A stretch of 64,000 nt of DNA from Alphaproteobacteria bacterium (GCA_004292675.1 RDXO01000019.1:1-64000); one strand, 5' to 3'; shown: positions 32,648 to 42,503, counted from the first letter of the stretch. Notes: generated by a model not told the origin, from the letters alone. Numbers and translations are program-made.

Positions 32648-34257
32648 CCATCGAGCAACAAAAAGAATTGGGAAAAATCCTCTGGGCAATCGCGGATCAG
32701 TTGCGTGGCGCAATGAATGCGGATGATTTTCGTGATTATATGCTTTCATTCCTATTTTTGCGCTATTTGTCAGATAACTATGAGCAAGCTGCCAAAAAAG
32801 AGCTAGGCAATGAATATCCTGAAGCCAACGGTCACATCACCCCGCTGCAACATTGGTATGAAGAAAACCCTGATGATGTCAGTGCGTTTGAGGATCTGCT
32901 ACGCCGCCGTGTGCATTATGTCATCAAGCCTGACTATCTATGGGGCAATATCGCAGACATGGCGCGCAGGCAGAATGATGAATTACTAAATACCCTACAA
33001 AAAGCATTTAAGTTCATCGAAACAGAATCATTCGATAGCACCTTTCAAGGGCTTTTCTCTGAAATTAACCTGAGTTCTGAGAAGCTGGGCAAACGCTTCA
33101 AGGAACGCAATGATAATCTTTGCAAAATCATCACCAAGATTGCTGAAGGCCTATCGCGCTTCTCCAACGAGAAAGACACTCTGGGCGATGCCTATGAGTA
33201 CCTTATTGGTCAATTCGCTGCAGGTTCTGGCAAAAAAGCGGGTGAGTTTTATACCCCGCAACAGATTTCAAGCATCCTATCTGCCATCGTTACCCTAGAC
33301 GGCCAAGACCCCACCACGGGAAAAAAGAAGCATTTAGAGAGCGTGTTCGACTTTGCTTGTGGTTCTGGCTCGCTATTGCTGAATGTGCGCCGCGAAATAA
33401 AAGAGGCAGGCGGAAGCATTGGTAAGATTTACGGGCAGGAAAAGAATATCACCACCTACAACCTTGCACGCATGAACATGCTGCTGCACGGGGTAAAGGA
33501 TTCTGAATTTGAGATATTCCACGGTGATACCTTATCGAATGATTGGGATAGCTTACGCGAAGCCAACCCTGCCAAAAAGCCTTCATTCGATGCCATTGTA
33601 GCAAATCCGCCTTTCAGCTATCGCTGGGAGCCGTCGGAAGCTATGGGAGAAGATGCCCGTTTCAAAAGCTATGGGCTTGCGCCGAAGTCAGCGGCTGATT
33701 TTGCTTTTCTGCTGCATGGCTTTCACTATCTGAAAGAACAAGGCACGATGGCAATTATCTTGCCGCATGGCGTGCTGTTCCGTGGCGGCGCGGAGGAACG
33801 CATCCGCCGCAAGCTCCTTGATGACGGACATATTGACACAGTCATCGGATTGCCTGCCAATCTCTTTTACTCCACGGGCATTCCCGTATGTATTCTGGTG
33901 CTGAAAAAATGCAAAAAGCCCGATGATGTGCTTTTTATCAATGCCAGTGAATATTTTGAAAAAGGCAAAAGGCAGAATCAACTGCGCATGGATGATATTG
34001 AAAAAATTATCACTACCTATCAATTCCGCAAAGAAGAAGATCGCTATTCCAAGCGCGTATCAATGGAAGAAATAGCACAGAAGCATGATTATAACCTGAA
34101 CATCTCACGCTATATCACCACTTCTGCACCCGAAGAGGTAATAAGTTTAGAGGACGTGCATCAAACTCTTGATGAGCTTGAAAAGAAAATCGTGACAGCT
34201 CTCAACAAGCACAATGAATTTCTGAAAGAGCTGGGTTTGCTGCTTCTGCCGAAATAG
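32644..34257 (+). CDS. hsdM: Type I restriction enzyme, methyltransferase subunit (HsdM)
   Basis: 537 residues, start overlapping the rhuM-like stop. An N-terminal helical domain (LGKILWAIADQLRGAMNADD, FLFLRYLSDNYE) precedes the N6-adenine methyltransferase: KAGEFYTPQQISSIL, SVFDFACGSGSLLLN (SAM loop near 236-242) and IVANPPFSYRW (catalytic NPPF at Asn321). Together with HsdS it methylates adenine in both strands of the target. The gene order R, S, M with S before M is less common than R-M-S. Confidence 0.95.
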   Translation: MTIEQQKELGKILWAIADQLRGAMNADDFRDYMLSFLFLRYLSDNYEQAAKKELGNEYPEANGHITPLQHWYEENPDDVSAFEDLLRRRVHYVIKPDYLWGNIADMARRQNDELLNTLQKAFKFIETESFDSTFQGLFSEINLSSEKLGKRFKERNDNLCKIITKIAEGLSRFSNEKDTLGDAYEYLIGQFAAGSGKKAGEFYTPQQISSILSAIVTLDGQDPTTGKKKHLESVFDFACGSGSLLLNVRREIKEAGGSIGKIYGQEKNITTYNLARMNMLLHGVKDSEFEIFHGDTLSNDWDSLREANPAKKPSFDAIVANPPFSYRWEPSEAMGEDARFKSYGLAPKSAADFAFLLHGFHYLKEQGTMAIILPHGVLFRGGAEERIRRKLLDDGHIDTVIGLPANLFYSTGIPVCILVLKKCKKPDDVLFINASEYFEKGKRQNQLRMDDIEKIITTYQFRKEEDRYSKRVSMEEIAQKHDYNLNISRYITTSAPEEVISLEDVHQTLDELEKKIVTALNKHNEFLKELGLLLLPK

Positions 34258-34290
34258 ATGCAATAGACCAATTTCTGAAAGAAATAATAT

Positions 34291-34524
34291 AGGACTTACG
34301 TAATTAATTTTTGGTATTGACAGATACGATTAATTATGTATCTGTGTTGCATGGATAAATTACTAAATTATGTAAAATACCTCATTAGTTCACAGGTGAA
34401 CTATACGCAAAGTTACATGGGCGATCATCATGATAGCTTGAATCATGATCAAGTCAATCGTTTGATGCGAGGCGAGAAGCTCCGTCCTCGACATTTATGG
34501 CAGGCGGTACGTGGGGATATATAG
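34291..34524 (+). mobile_element. Truncated transposase fragment (insertion sequence remnant)
   Basis: From the ATG at 34351 a frame of 57 residues (MDKLLNYVKYLISSQVNYTQ..., SHDQVNRLMRGEKLRPRHLW-like, VRGDI) resembles the N-terminal part of a DDE-type transposase and then stops. The AGGACTTACGTAA at 34291 could be the left terminal repeat. No catalytic part or right end is present. It marks the right edge of the defence island. The IS family is not assigned. Confidence 0.55.
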
Positions 34525-34540
34525 CGCTTCAATTTTATAA

Positions 34541-34623
34541 TTCCCCATCTTGGATAGGTGTCCATCCCCGTCAGAGCGCGTTGCATTAGATTGCACATAA
34601 TGCCCCATCCAATCAACATGCTA
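34541..34623 (+). pseudogene. Degraded fragment resembling the small gene at 1-153
   Basis: TGTCCATCCCCGTCAG at 34559-34574 is identical to the reverse complement of 81-96. The similarity goes on (GTTGCATTAGAT versus GTTGCATCAGAT, ATAATG, ATCAAC...CTA) with indels. In translation RCPSPSERVALDC parallels RCPSPSGWVASDA, followed by a stop and a frame change. It lies directly after the truncated transposase. A short similarity, so chance is not fully excluded. Confidence 0.4.
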
Positions 34624-34627
34624 CCAC

Positions 34628-36016
34628 TTAAATATGAATAGGTTTTGCAAATGCACCGAGTGCAGCCTCTTTCAGTGCTTCGTTCATCGTAGGATGCGCA
34701 TGGCATGTGCGCGCTAAATCCTCAGAAGATGCACCAAACTCCATTGCTAAGACTGCTTCCGCAATCATCGTGCCGGCATCTGCCCCAATAATATGCACGC
34801 CTAAAATGCGATCTGTGGCTTTATCTGCCAAAATCTTAACAAACCCTTGAGTATTCCCTGTGGCACGCGCACGGCTATTAGCGAGGAACGGGAATTTACT
34901 TGAATTATAGGCAACACCTGCGAGTTTGAGTTCTTCTTCTGTTTTTCCAACCGTGGCAACTTCAGGCCATGTATAAACCACTCCCGGAATCGTATCATAA
35001 TTAATATGCGGTTTTTGTCCTGCAAGCATCTCCACACACGCTACGCCCTCTTCTTCGGCTTTATGCGCTAACATTGCCCCCTGCACTACATCACCAATGG
35101 CATAAATTGTTGGAACATTGGTGCGGAAATGATGATCAATCGCAATGCGCCCACGATCATCACATTGCACGCCCACTTCATGCAATCCAAGCCCTTCGGT
35201 GTGGGGTTTGCGCCCTATTGCCATCAACACAACATCGGCATTCAATATCTCACTTGCGCCACCTGCTGCCGGTTCTACAGTGACGGATACGCTATCACCT
35301 TTGCGCACCACTTCGTTCACTTTCGTGCTTAACTTAAAAGTAAATCCTTGTTTTTCTAGTATTTTCTTAAATTCTTTACGTATATCACCATCCATAGCAG
35401 GTACGATGCTATCGGCATATTCCACGACTTCTACCTGCGCTCCTAATCTGCCCCATACTGTTCCCATTTCAAGTCCAATATAGCCACCGCCAATCACAAT
35501 GAGTTTTTTCGGCACGCTAGCTAAGGTTAATGCACCCGTGGATGAGACAATGCGCTCTTCATCAATCGTAACATTTGGTAAGCCAGCTACTTCCGAACCT
35601 GTCGCAATCAGGATGTTTTTCGCGCTATAGTGCGTGCCTTCAACTTCAACATTTGTGGGGCTTGCAAGACGAGCAGAACCTTTGATCCATGTCACTTTAT
35701 TTTTGGCAAAAAGCCCTTCAATCCCTTTGGTAAGCCCTGAGACCACCTCATCTTTACGAGCGAGCATCTTTTTTACATCAATATTAATGCCATTTGCGGT
35801 GAAGCCATGATCCGCTGCATGTTTCATTTCTTCATAAAGTTCAGAGGATTGCAGCAATGCTTTTGAGGGAATGCATCCGACATTAAGGCATGTACCACCG
35901 AGTGTGCTACGTTTTTCAACACATGCAACCTTCATTCCTAATTGCGCTGCTTTGATGGATGCAACATATCCCCCAGGGCCAGCACCAATAACAATCAGAT
36001 CAAATGTATCAGACAT
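34628..36016 (-). CDS. lpdA: Dihydrolipoamide dehydrogenase (E3)
   Basis: 462 residues, with GGAG nine bases before the ATG. FAD-binding IGAGPGGYVASIKAAQLG, the redox-active disulfide GGTCLNVGCIPSK, NAD-binding VIGGGYIGLEMG, and the C-terminal dimer motif HAHPTMNEALKEA (catalytic His-Glu) are all present. It reoxidises lipoamide in pyruvate and 2-oxoglutarate dehydrogenase complexes. Other complex subunits are not in this window. The gene stands alone next to the defence-island border. Confidence 0.97.
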   Translation of the reverse strand: MSDTFDLIVIGAGPGGYVASIKAAQLGMKVACVEKRSTLGGTCLNVGCIPSKALLQSSELYEEMKHAADHGFTANGINIDVKKMLARKDEVVSGLTKGIEGLFAKNKVTWIKGSARLASPTNVEVEGTHYSAKNILIATGSEVAGLPNVTIDEERIVSSTGALTLASVPKKLIVIGGGYIGLEMGTVWGRLGAQVEVVEYADSIVPAMDGDIRKEFKKILEKQGFTFKLSTKVNEVVRKGDSVSVTVEPAAGGASEILNADVVLMAIGRKPHTEGLGLHEVGVQCDDRGRIAIDHHFRTNVPTIYAIGDVVQGAMLAHKAEEEGVACVEMLAGQKPHINYDTIPGVVYTWPEVATVGKTEEELKLAGVAYNSSKFPFLANSRARATGNTQGFVKILADKATDRILGVHIIGADAGTMIAEAVLAMEFGASSEDLARTCHAHPTMNEALKEAALGAFAKPIHI

Positions 36017-36158
36017 AGAAAATCACTCCACTTTATTTTTTTGATCTTACTTATACCCTATTTCCTGATGCGTGCCATCTTTTATTGCGTATAGTACTGA
36101 TAAATGCTTTTGATTTTCGTGAGGGATGTAAAAAATGCAACTTATAGTGCTTATAGTG

Positions 36159-36212
36159 TTATAGTCGTTCTTTGACATAAAAAATGAGTAATTTTTTGTC
36201 AAACGACTATAA
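36159..36212. repeat. Inverted repeat overlapping the ispG stop codon
   Basis: TTATAGTCGTT-CT-TTGACA (36159-36177) pairs with TGTCAAACGACTATAA (36197-36212), and the loop itself can pair (AAAAAT / ATTTTT). The right arm contains the ispG stop (TAG on the minus strand). Next to it CTTATAGTG is repeated (36141, 36150). It may act as the ispG transcript end or be a small palindromic element. Confidence 0.6.
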
Positions 36213-37424
36213 TGACTGATAATGCGAGCGCACATAGGCCTCAACGCGGGATTTAAATTCTTCCGTGATTGAATCACCGCGTAAAGTTACCGTTTTTTCG
36301 CCATCCTCAAACACAGGTGCAACAGGGTTTTCTCCCGTGCCGGGCAAGGAAATTCCGATATTCGCATGACGTGATTCACCTGGCCCATTGACAATGCAGC
36401 CCATCACCGCAACGGACATATCTTCCACGCCAATATAATGTTTTTTCCATTCAGGCATCTGAGCGCGTAACCATGATTGTATATCACTAGCAAGTTGTTG
36501 AAAATAGGTGCTAGTAGTACGCCCGCATCCCGGACATGCCGTCACCAGTGGCATGAAGGAACGTATGCCCATCGTTTGTAAAATCTCTTGCGCGACAATA
36601 ACTTCTTCGGTGCGTGATTCATCAGGGCGCGGCGTAAGTGAAACGCGAATCGTATCGCCAATACCTTCTTGTAACAAAATCGCTAATGCAGCCGTGGAAG
36701 CAACAATCCCCTTCGAGCCAATCCCTGCTTCAGTTAAACCAAGATGCAGCGGATAATCACACCGCGAGGCAAGTGAGCGATAGACACGAATCAATGGTTG
36801 CACTTCACTCACTTTGCATGAAAGTAAAATCTGATTATGCAACAACCCGATTTTTTCTGCAAATGCAGCACTTTCTAAAGCGGAGACGATCAATGCTTCT
36901 TCGCTCACCTCCGATGCAGATTTAGGTTGCGCTGCTTGTCCATTGGCATCCATCAATCTCGCTAAGATATTTTGATCCAGACTTCCCCAATTTACCCCGA
37001 TGCGCACAGGTTTTCGATGCTCAATCGCACATTCCACAATGGCAGCAAATTGTGCATCTTGCTTCGCGCCAAAACCAACATTTCCCGGATTAATGCGATA
37101 TTTGGCAAGGGCTTGTGCCATATCTGGCACGTCCTTCAATAAGGTATGCCCATTATAATGAAAATCACCTACCAATGGAACATAGATTCCCATGCCATCA
37201 AGCTGTTCACGAATTTTAGGAACGGCACGCGCTGAGGCATCATTATTCACGGTAATGCGTACTACCTCAGAACCTGCTTGATGAAGTTGCTGTATTTGCG
37301 TTACTGTGGAGGCAATATCCGCAGTGTCCGTATTGGTCATGGATTGCACCACCACAGGCGCGCCCCCACCAACGGTTACATTCCCTACACGTACAGCAAC
37401 AGAATGTCGGCGTGGCTGTGTCAT
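36207..37424 (-). CDS. ispG: 4-hydroxy-3-methylbut-2-enyl diphosphate synthase IspG (GcpE)
   Basis: 405 residues, start overlapping the upstream HTH-membrane gene (ATGA). It has [47 protein letters not shown], and the [4Fe-4S] ligands in ACPGCGRTT and [11 protein letters not shown]. It performs the reductive dehydroxylation step of the MEP isoprenoid pathway, supplying precursors to IspA. The inverted repeat at its end may be its terminator. Confidence 0.97.
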   Translation of the reverse strand: MTQPRRHSVAVRVGNVTVGGGAPVVVQSMTNTDTADIASTVTQIQQLHQAGSEVVRITVNNDASARAVPKIREQLDGMGIYVPLVGDFHYNGHTLLKDVPDMAQALAKYRINPGNVGFGAKQDAQFAAIVECAIEHRKPVRIGVNWGSLDQNILARLMDANGQAAQPKSASEVSEEALIVSALESAAFAEKIGLLHNQILLSCKVSEVQPLIRVYRSLASRCDYPLHLGLTEAGIGSKGIVASTAALAILLQEGIGDTIRVSLTPRPDESRTEEVIVAQEILQTMGIRSFMPLVTACPGCGRTTSTYFQQLASDIQSWLRAQMPEWKKHYIGVEDMSVAVMGCIVNGPGESRHANIGISLPGTGENPVAPVFEDGEKTVTLRGDSITEEFKSRVEAYVRSHYQSL

Positions 37425-38149
37425 GAATCTACCCCACGAACCAACATCATATAGGGGGATGATTGCCCATGCAGCGGACGATATAGAGAACTTGTGCGCA
37501 TCTGAAATTCGCTATGATAACGCAATGGTGCGTAACATTCCCATGTCGTCACCATATCAGGCAATAGAGTGCCATGCAGACAATTCCACCAAAAAGCACG
37601 GGTCATATCTTGATCAAGTATATAATGCTTGAGATTATCCGGGATAGGCTCAACCTTAGCCTGCCTCATAGAGGGTTGTTGCCCCTGCATCAGAAGAATC
37701 ACGATGGCAATAATCGCAAAAAGTGCAGCCATCGCAAGCATGATCCAATGGCTCATTTGTGATTTTTCTAGGGTGCTTTTCCGCAATACGGGAGTTGCTG
37801 TAGGTTGTTGCGGGCTAGCCATGGGAGTCTGTAACTTGGTCGTCATGACCTTATAATCCAGCCCTAAATAATCCGCGTAATTACGCAAATAACCGCGTGC
37901 ATAGACATCACTATTCGCAAAAGACCAATCGCCTAACTCAAGCGCACGAATGCGATCAGGATGCACATAAAGTTCTCCTGCCACATGCTCCACGGTTAAG
38001 CGAAAAGATTCGCGCGATTTTTTGAGGGTTGCACCAATTTCACGCAAACGTTCTTCTTCAAACGCTGTACGCTTGTTGTTTAATGCTGCACCCATTGCCC
38101 CATAATGGCTTACGCCACGTAATGTTGTTTTTGCTCCAAAAATTGACAT
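37421..38149 (-). CDS. RodZ-like HTH and transmembrane protein
   Basis: 242 residues. A cytoplasmic HTH of the RodZ/HTH_25 type (residues about 35-100: [47 protein letters not shown]) is followed by a membrane helix ([20 protein letters not shown]) and a short periplasmic part. RodZ links MreB to the wall machinery; in Alphaproteobacteria such genes often sit before ispG. The periplasmic region is shorter than in E. coli RodZ. It overlaps the preceding gene by 40 bases; an ATG at 38095 is an alternative start. Confidence 0.75.
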   Translation of the reverse strand: MSIFGAKTTLRGVSHYGAMGAALNNKRTAFEEERLREIGATLKKSRESFRLTVEHVAGELYVHPDRIRALELGDWSFANSDVYARGYLRNYADYLGLDYKVMTTKLQTPMASPQQPTATPVLRKSTLEKSQMSHWIMLAMAALFAIIAIVILLMQGQQPSMRQAKVEPIPDNLKHYILDQDMTRAFWWNCLHGTLLPDMVTTWECYAPLRYHSEFQMRTSSLYRPLHGQSSPYMMLVRGVDS

Positions 38150-39135
38150 GCCTGTTCAAGTAACTCCTCTATAATTTCTTGCGTTGGTTGAATGCGTTGC
38201 ACCATACCTACACTTTGCCCTGCCATAACAGAACCTTCCTCGATATTGCCATCAACAACGGCAGCACGTAATGCTCCTGCCCAAAAATGCTCGATTTTAA
38301 GCTGTGCCTCCTTTTTATCCAGTTCGCCACTACGGTATTGCGCGATCACTTCTGCTTGGGTGCGCATGAACAAATCCGTTGCCTTATTCGCAATCGCCCG
38401 CACGGGAATCACAGGAAAATCAGGATCAAGCTGCACAGAAGCAACCGCATCCCGTGACGAACTTTTGATGAATAATTGCTTGAAATTATTATGCGCAATC
38501 GATTCCGTGGCGCATACGAAGCGTGTACCAAGCTGCACACCCGATGCCCCCATTTCCAGATAGGACACGATCGTTTCACCGCGCCCAATGCCCCCTGCCA
38601 CAAATACAGGTACATCACGTATTTCAGGAAGAATCTCTTGCGCCAACACCGACGTAGAAACAGGACCAATATGCCCCCCTGCTTCCGCTCCTTCAATGAC
38701 TAATGCATCTGCTCCCATCTGCACAAGTTTTTGTGCAATCCGTGCCGAAGGCGCAAAGCATATCACACGAGCAAATTGCTTGATTTTTTCAATGGTACTT
38801 CCCTTGGGTATTCCTCCTGCAAGGATGATATGCGATACGGATTGCACACGGCATACATCAATTAAGGCATCAAGCTCAGGGTGCATCAAAATCAAATTCA
38901 CCCCAAAAGGCTTGGATGTCAAGGCTTTGGTGGCTTGAATCTCTTTTTCTAAAAGACTAGGAGGCATCGAACCGCAAGCAAGCACGCCAAATGCACCCGC
39001 ATTTGAGAGTGCGGATACTAAATTACGTTCCGATACCCACGACATTGCTCCGCCCATAATGGCATAGTCCGTACCAAGAACGGCACAACCACGTTCCCAG
39101 AGATGATGAAGATGTGCGCTTGTGTTCAAGATCAT
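38110..39135 (-). CDS. Nitronate monooxygenase / FabK-like flavoenzyme
   Basis: 341 residues from the ATG at 39135, four bases after the lysC stop and with AGGG upstream; a longer frame runs inside lysC. TIM-barrel FMN protein with MGGAMSWVSERNLVSALSNA, FGVNLIL, VIEGAEAGGHIGP (FMN/substrate loop with the His), VFVAGGIGRGETI and GASGVQLGTRFV. Family members are nitronate monooxygenases or FabK-type enoyl-ACP reductases; sequence alone does not decide. It sits between lysC and the RodZ-like gene. Confidence 0.85.
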   Translation of the reverse strand: MILNTSAHLHHLWERGCAVLGTDYAIMGGAMSWVSERNLVSALSNAGAFGVLACGSMPPSLLEKEIQATKALTSKPFGVNLILMHPELDALIDVCRVQSVSHIILAGGIPKGSTIEKIKQFARVICFAPSARIAQKLVQMGADALVIEGAEAGGHIGPVSTSVLAQEILPEIRDVPVFVAGGIGRGETIVSYLEMGASGVQLGTRFVCATESIAHNNFKQLFIKSSSRDAVASVQLDPDFPVIPVRAIANKATDLFMRTQAEVIAQYRSGELDKKEAQLKIEHFWAGALRAAVVDGNIEEGSVMAGQSVGMVQRIQPTQEIIEELLEQACQFLEQKQHYVA

Positions 39136-39139
39136 GCGT

Positions 39140-40381
39140 TTACCCTTTTTCCACGACTGCATGAAGACCATAGGCATCATGCAAGGCGCGTAGTGCTAAT
39201 TCAATGTAGGATTCTTCAATCAAGACGCTGATCTTAATCTCAGACGTTGTAATCACGATAATGTTAATGCCTTTTTCTGCCAATGTGCGGAACATTTCTT
39301 GCGCCACCCCTGCATGAGAACGCATCCCCACACCGACTGCTGAGAGTTTTGCGACATTCGCATCTTGATGAATCGCCTGATAGCCAATTTTTTCGCAGTG
39401 CGCTTCTAGGGCAGAAAGTGCGAGCGCAAGATCACCCTTCGTTACCGTGAAGGTGACATCCGTCTTTTTGCCATCGGGTGTGACGTTCTGCACAATCATA
39501 TCAACATTAATGTTAGCATCTGCTAATGGACCAAAAATCGCAGCAGAAATACCAGGGCGATCATCAACATTTGATAAAGTGATACGCGCTTCATCCCGAC
39601 TATAGGCAAGCCCTGTCACACGTTGTTTTTCCATAAGATCCTCTTCTTTCACTAAAATCGTACCCGCTTCTTCAGAAAAGCTGGTACGCACTTGCAAGCG
39701 CACATGATGATTCATTGCCATTTCAACGGAACGCGTTTGCAGAACTTTTGCCCCTGCTGAAGCCAACTCTAACATCTCCTCATAGGAAACATAATCAAGT
39801 TTACGGGCATTTTTCACAATGCGCGGATCGGTTGTGTACACACCATCCACATCAGTATAAATATCACAACGCTCCGCACCAAACGCTGCCGCTATTGCGA
39901 CGGCGGATGTATCCGAGCCACCGCGTCCAAGAGTTGTAATGCGTTGTTCCCGCGTCATGCCTTGAAACCCTGTTATGACGGCAACACGCCCATTGGCAAG
40001 GCTTTTGCGAATATTATCGGTCTCAATTTCTTCAATCCGCGCTTTGCCATACGCATCGGTTGTCCAGATTGGCACTTGCCACCCTGCCCATGCGCGTGCG
40101 GGAATCCCCATCGAGCGAAGGCGCAATGCTAATAATCCCGCCGTTACTTGCTCACCTGATGATACCACCAGATCGTGATCCGCATAGGCTTCCACTTCAT
40201 CAAGCAAGGAAACATCGCGCACATAGCCCACTAAACTATCCGTCACGCCCGACATAGCAGAGACCACCACAATCACTTGATGCCCTGCACGAATTTCACG
40301 CGCCACATGCGACGACACGTTACGAATACGCTCCGTCGTTGCCACAGATGTGCCACCAAATTTTTGAACAATTAATCCCAT
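39140..40381 (-). CDS. lysC: Aspartate kinase
   Basis: 413 residues from the ATG at 40381 (MGLIVQKFGGTSVA). The kinase domain shows KFGGTSV, VVSAMSGVTDSL, VVSSGEQVTAGLLA, TTLGRGGSDTSAVA and YTDVDGVYTTDPR. Two C-terminal ACT domains follow (about 265-410; VDDRPGISAAIFGPLADANI and VGVGMRSHAGVAQEMFRTLA) and bind lysine/threonine for feedback control. First step to lysine, threonine and methionine, and to diaminopimelate for the wall. Confidence 0.96.
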   Translation of the reverse strand: MGLIVQKFGGTSVATTERIRNVSSHVAREIRAGHQVIVVVSAMSGVTDSLVGYVRDVSLLDEVEAYADHDLVVSSGEQVTAGLLALRLRSMGIPARAWAGWQVPIWTTDAYGKARIEEIETDNIRKSLANGRVAVITGFQGMTREQRITTLGRGGSDTSAVAIAAAFGAERCDIYTDVDGVYTTDPRIVKNARKLDYVSYEEMLELASAGAKVLQTRSVEMAMNHHVRLQVRTSFSEEAGTILVKEEDLMEKQRVTGLAYSRDEARITLSNVDDRPGISAAIFGPLADANINVDMIVQNVTPDGKKTDVTFTVTKGDLALALSALEAHCEKIGYQAIHQDANVAKLSAVGVGMRSHAGVAQEMFRTLAEKGINIIVITTSEIKISVLIEESYIELALRALHDAYGLHAVVEKG

Positions 40382-40458
40382 ATAGTTTCGTTTAAGATAG
40401 TTAGAATGAAAATGCAATCACTAAAATCACTAGGCATTAGGATTTCACAAGGCAATCA

Positions 40459-41241
40459 TTAGCTAATCAGCTTTAAGCCTTTGAGTATATTATATTCTTC
40501 ATCCTCATCATCGGCGTGCAATAAGGTGTTTTTTTGCCTCCCACCATAAGGGGTGCTGGATGACGAAACGGGAATAGTATTCATCGTTTCATGCGGATTG
40601 GATGGGATAGATTGGGTGATGTTCTTTTCTATGCGATCTTCATCGAAAGATTCAGGGGCATAGCCTGCATGATCATCGCTAAGATACTCAGGTGAAGCTT
40701 CCTCACTATGAGCGTCCTCATAGGGCGCATAATTCGCATCATAGACAGGGGCAGGATCAACGGGTTGCGCTTGAATGGCTTGTAATAACGCCATATAGGC
40801 ACTGCCAGATTCATTGGATGCTTCACGACTATTTTGTTCTATTGGCTTAAATTGCGCATTAATATAAGCACCATCTTCAACCATGACGGTACGATGAATC
40901 ACCACCCCTTCAATATGCGCGGTTGGGTAAATGCATACGCGTTGCGCCCGCACCACACCATGCACCGATCCGAAAATATGGGCTTCGCTTTGTGCGACAA
41001 TATCCCCCGTAATCATACCATTAACACGGATATAAACGACCGATGCAGTGATATTGCCCTCCACTTGCGCATCGACATCCAACACACCTTCACCAATGAT
41101 ATTCCCAAGCAATCGCACATCCGATGCGATAATGGTGGGGGAGATTTTACGCGCTGCCACAACCTCTTGACGCAATGAAGATGCATCCTCTTTGTTAATG
41201 GAAGTCTTGGGAGTTTTTTTATTGGAACGTCTTTGAAACAT
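40459..41241 (-). CDS. Bactofilin (polymer-forming cytoskeletal protein)
   Basis: 260 residues from the ATG at 41241. The bactofilin beta-helix covers about residues 35-130: PTIIASDVRLLGNIIGEGVL, VDAQVEGNITASVVYIRVNG, GDIVAQSEAHIFGSVHGVVR and YPTAHIEGVVIHRTVMVEDG. The rest is a long acidic, low-complexity tail. Bactofilins polymerise into filaments that scaffold wall enzymes. The start lies 23 bases inside the end of the M23 peptidase gene, a pairing known in several bacteria where both shape the cell. Confidence 0.9.
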   Translation of the reverse strand: MFQRRSNKKTPKTSINKEDASSLRQEVVAARKISPTIIASDVRLLGNIIGEGVLDVDAQVEGNITASVVYIRVNGMITGDIVAQSEAHIFGSVHGVVRAQRVCIYPTAHIEGVVIHRTVMVEDGAYINAQFKPIEQNSREASNESGSAYMALLQAIQAQPVDPAPVYDANYAPYEDAHSEEASPEYLSDDHAGYAPESFDEDRIEKNITQSIPSNPHETMNTIPVSSSSTPYGGRQKNTLLHADDEDEEYNILKGLKLIS

Positions 41242-42403
41242 AGTGACCTGCCTTGACAAATTTTGCTGGATTTAAGGGTCGTCCCCGATAGCGCACTTCA
41301 TAATGCAAATGACTTCCCGTCGATCGACCAGAATTCCCTTGCAATCCAATAATATCATTGCGCTTTATGGTTTGTCCACGACGAACTAGAATTTTCGATA
41401 AATGCCCGTAGCGTGTTGTAAACCCTCCGCCATGCGATACATCAACCGCATACCCATATGCCCCTTGATAACCTGCATAAATCACCCGTCCATTCCCCGT
41501 GCCTCGCACAGGCGAGCCATGCGCTGCCGAAAAATCCATACCCGTATGGTTTGCTAATCGTTGATCAAACGGATCAAATCTACGCCCAAATCCACTGGTG
41601 ATACGCGCCATATTCATCGGCGTTCCCATGGGAATATGCTCCATCACATCCAACATTTCAGTAACATACGCTACCTCCCCAAGAACAAGCTCCTCAGATA
41701 ATGCCGTTGCTTCGGTTTTTAGCTTCGCGTCAACAGGATGGAATGGACCTCCCTGCCCTACCTCTGCATCTGAAGATGCAACGTGTGCATGATGCATATT
41801 TTGAAATTCCTTGCGAGCAGGGGCAAGAATCTGCGAGATTTCTTTGCTCATACCCGTCATATCAAAAGCACGTTCCAATAATTTTTTATGATCTTGGGCG
41901 AGCAGATGTAATGTTTCAATAAATTGCTTATGTTCAAAACGTTCACGTTTCAACTCATATTCAAGTGCGTGCAATCGCTCCAACACTTTGCCGTTAGCGG
42001 ATGCAGTATCCTCACTGCTCAGACCGACATTATCTGCTTCATCATTTTGGTGCTGCTCAATAACGAATTGCGCATAATCACTCAATTCATCCCCTTCTTT
42101 ATCCATACGCATCAAATCGCGTTTCAGTAAAACATATTCATTATGCAGACGCACTTTGTCAGAAAGCGCGGTTTCTATCGTCTCATCTTGCTCCGCGATG
42201 GTTTGTTGCGCCTCAATATAGCGACCCGTTGAAAAAGAGGCAGCTCCCACAACAGAAAGTAGGATCACCAACAAGAGAAGTTGGGTGCGAAAGGAGAGCG
42301 CGTAATGATCGACATTGTGCTGTGACACAATAACAACATTTTTCGCGTGAAAAACACGTTTTATGCGTTTTATGATGGGGTGATTGCTATAATTTCTTGC
42401 CAT
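41219..42403 (-). CDS. Membrane-anchored M23 family endopeptidase
   Basis: 394 residues from the ATG at 42403. A cytoplasmic basic N-terminus, one membrane helix (QLLLLVILLSVVGAASFSTG), a periplasmic coiled coil (about 65-180), then the LytM/M23 domain (about 265-385): SGFGRRFDPFDQRLANHTGM with the metal-binding His-x3-Asp, GGGFTTRYGHLSKILV, and SGRSTGSHLHYEVRYRGRPL with HLH. It cuts peptidoglycan cross-bridges, or activates amidases if degenerate; here the metal ligands are present. Coupled to the bactofilin gene. Confidence 0.92.
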   Translation of the reverse strand: MARNYSNHPIIKRIKRVFHAKNVVIVSQHNVDHYALSFRTQLLLLVILLSVVGAASFSTGRYIEAQQTIAEQDETIETALSDKVRLHNEYVLLKRDLMRMDKEGDELSDYAQFVIEQHQNDEADNVGLSSEDTASANGKVLERLHALEYELKRERFEHKQFIETLHLLAQDHKKLLERAFDMTGMSKEISQILAPARKEFQNMHHAHVASSDAEVGQGGPFHPVDAKLKTEATALSEELVLGEVAYVTEMLDVMEHIPMGTPMNMARITSGFGRRFDPFDQRLANHTGMDFSAAHGSPVRGTGNGRVIYAGYQGAYGYAVDVSHGGGFTTRYGHLSKILVRRGQTIKRNDIIGLQGNSGRSTGSHLHYEVRYRGRPLNPAKFVKAGHYVSKTFQ

Positions 42404-42503
42404 AATCAAAACTTCATTGAGCAAACCATAGCCAAAAATCATCCTTTAATCAACCATTAACTGCACCTTAGACGTGATAAAACACATATGTTATGATAAA
42501 TCA

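Noticed and set aside
18682-34627. Possible att site: duplicate of the tRNA-Glu 3' end at the far side of the defence island
   Set aside because: I found no copy of the T-arm/acceptor sequence near 26.4-26.6 kb or 34.3-34.6 kb and no integrase gene in the window.
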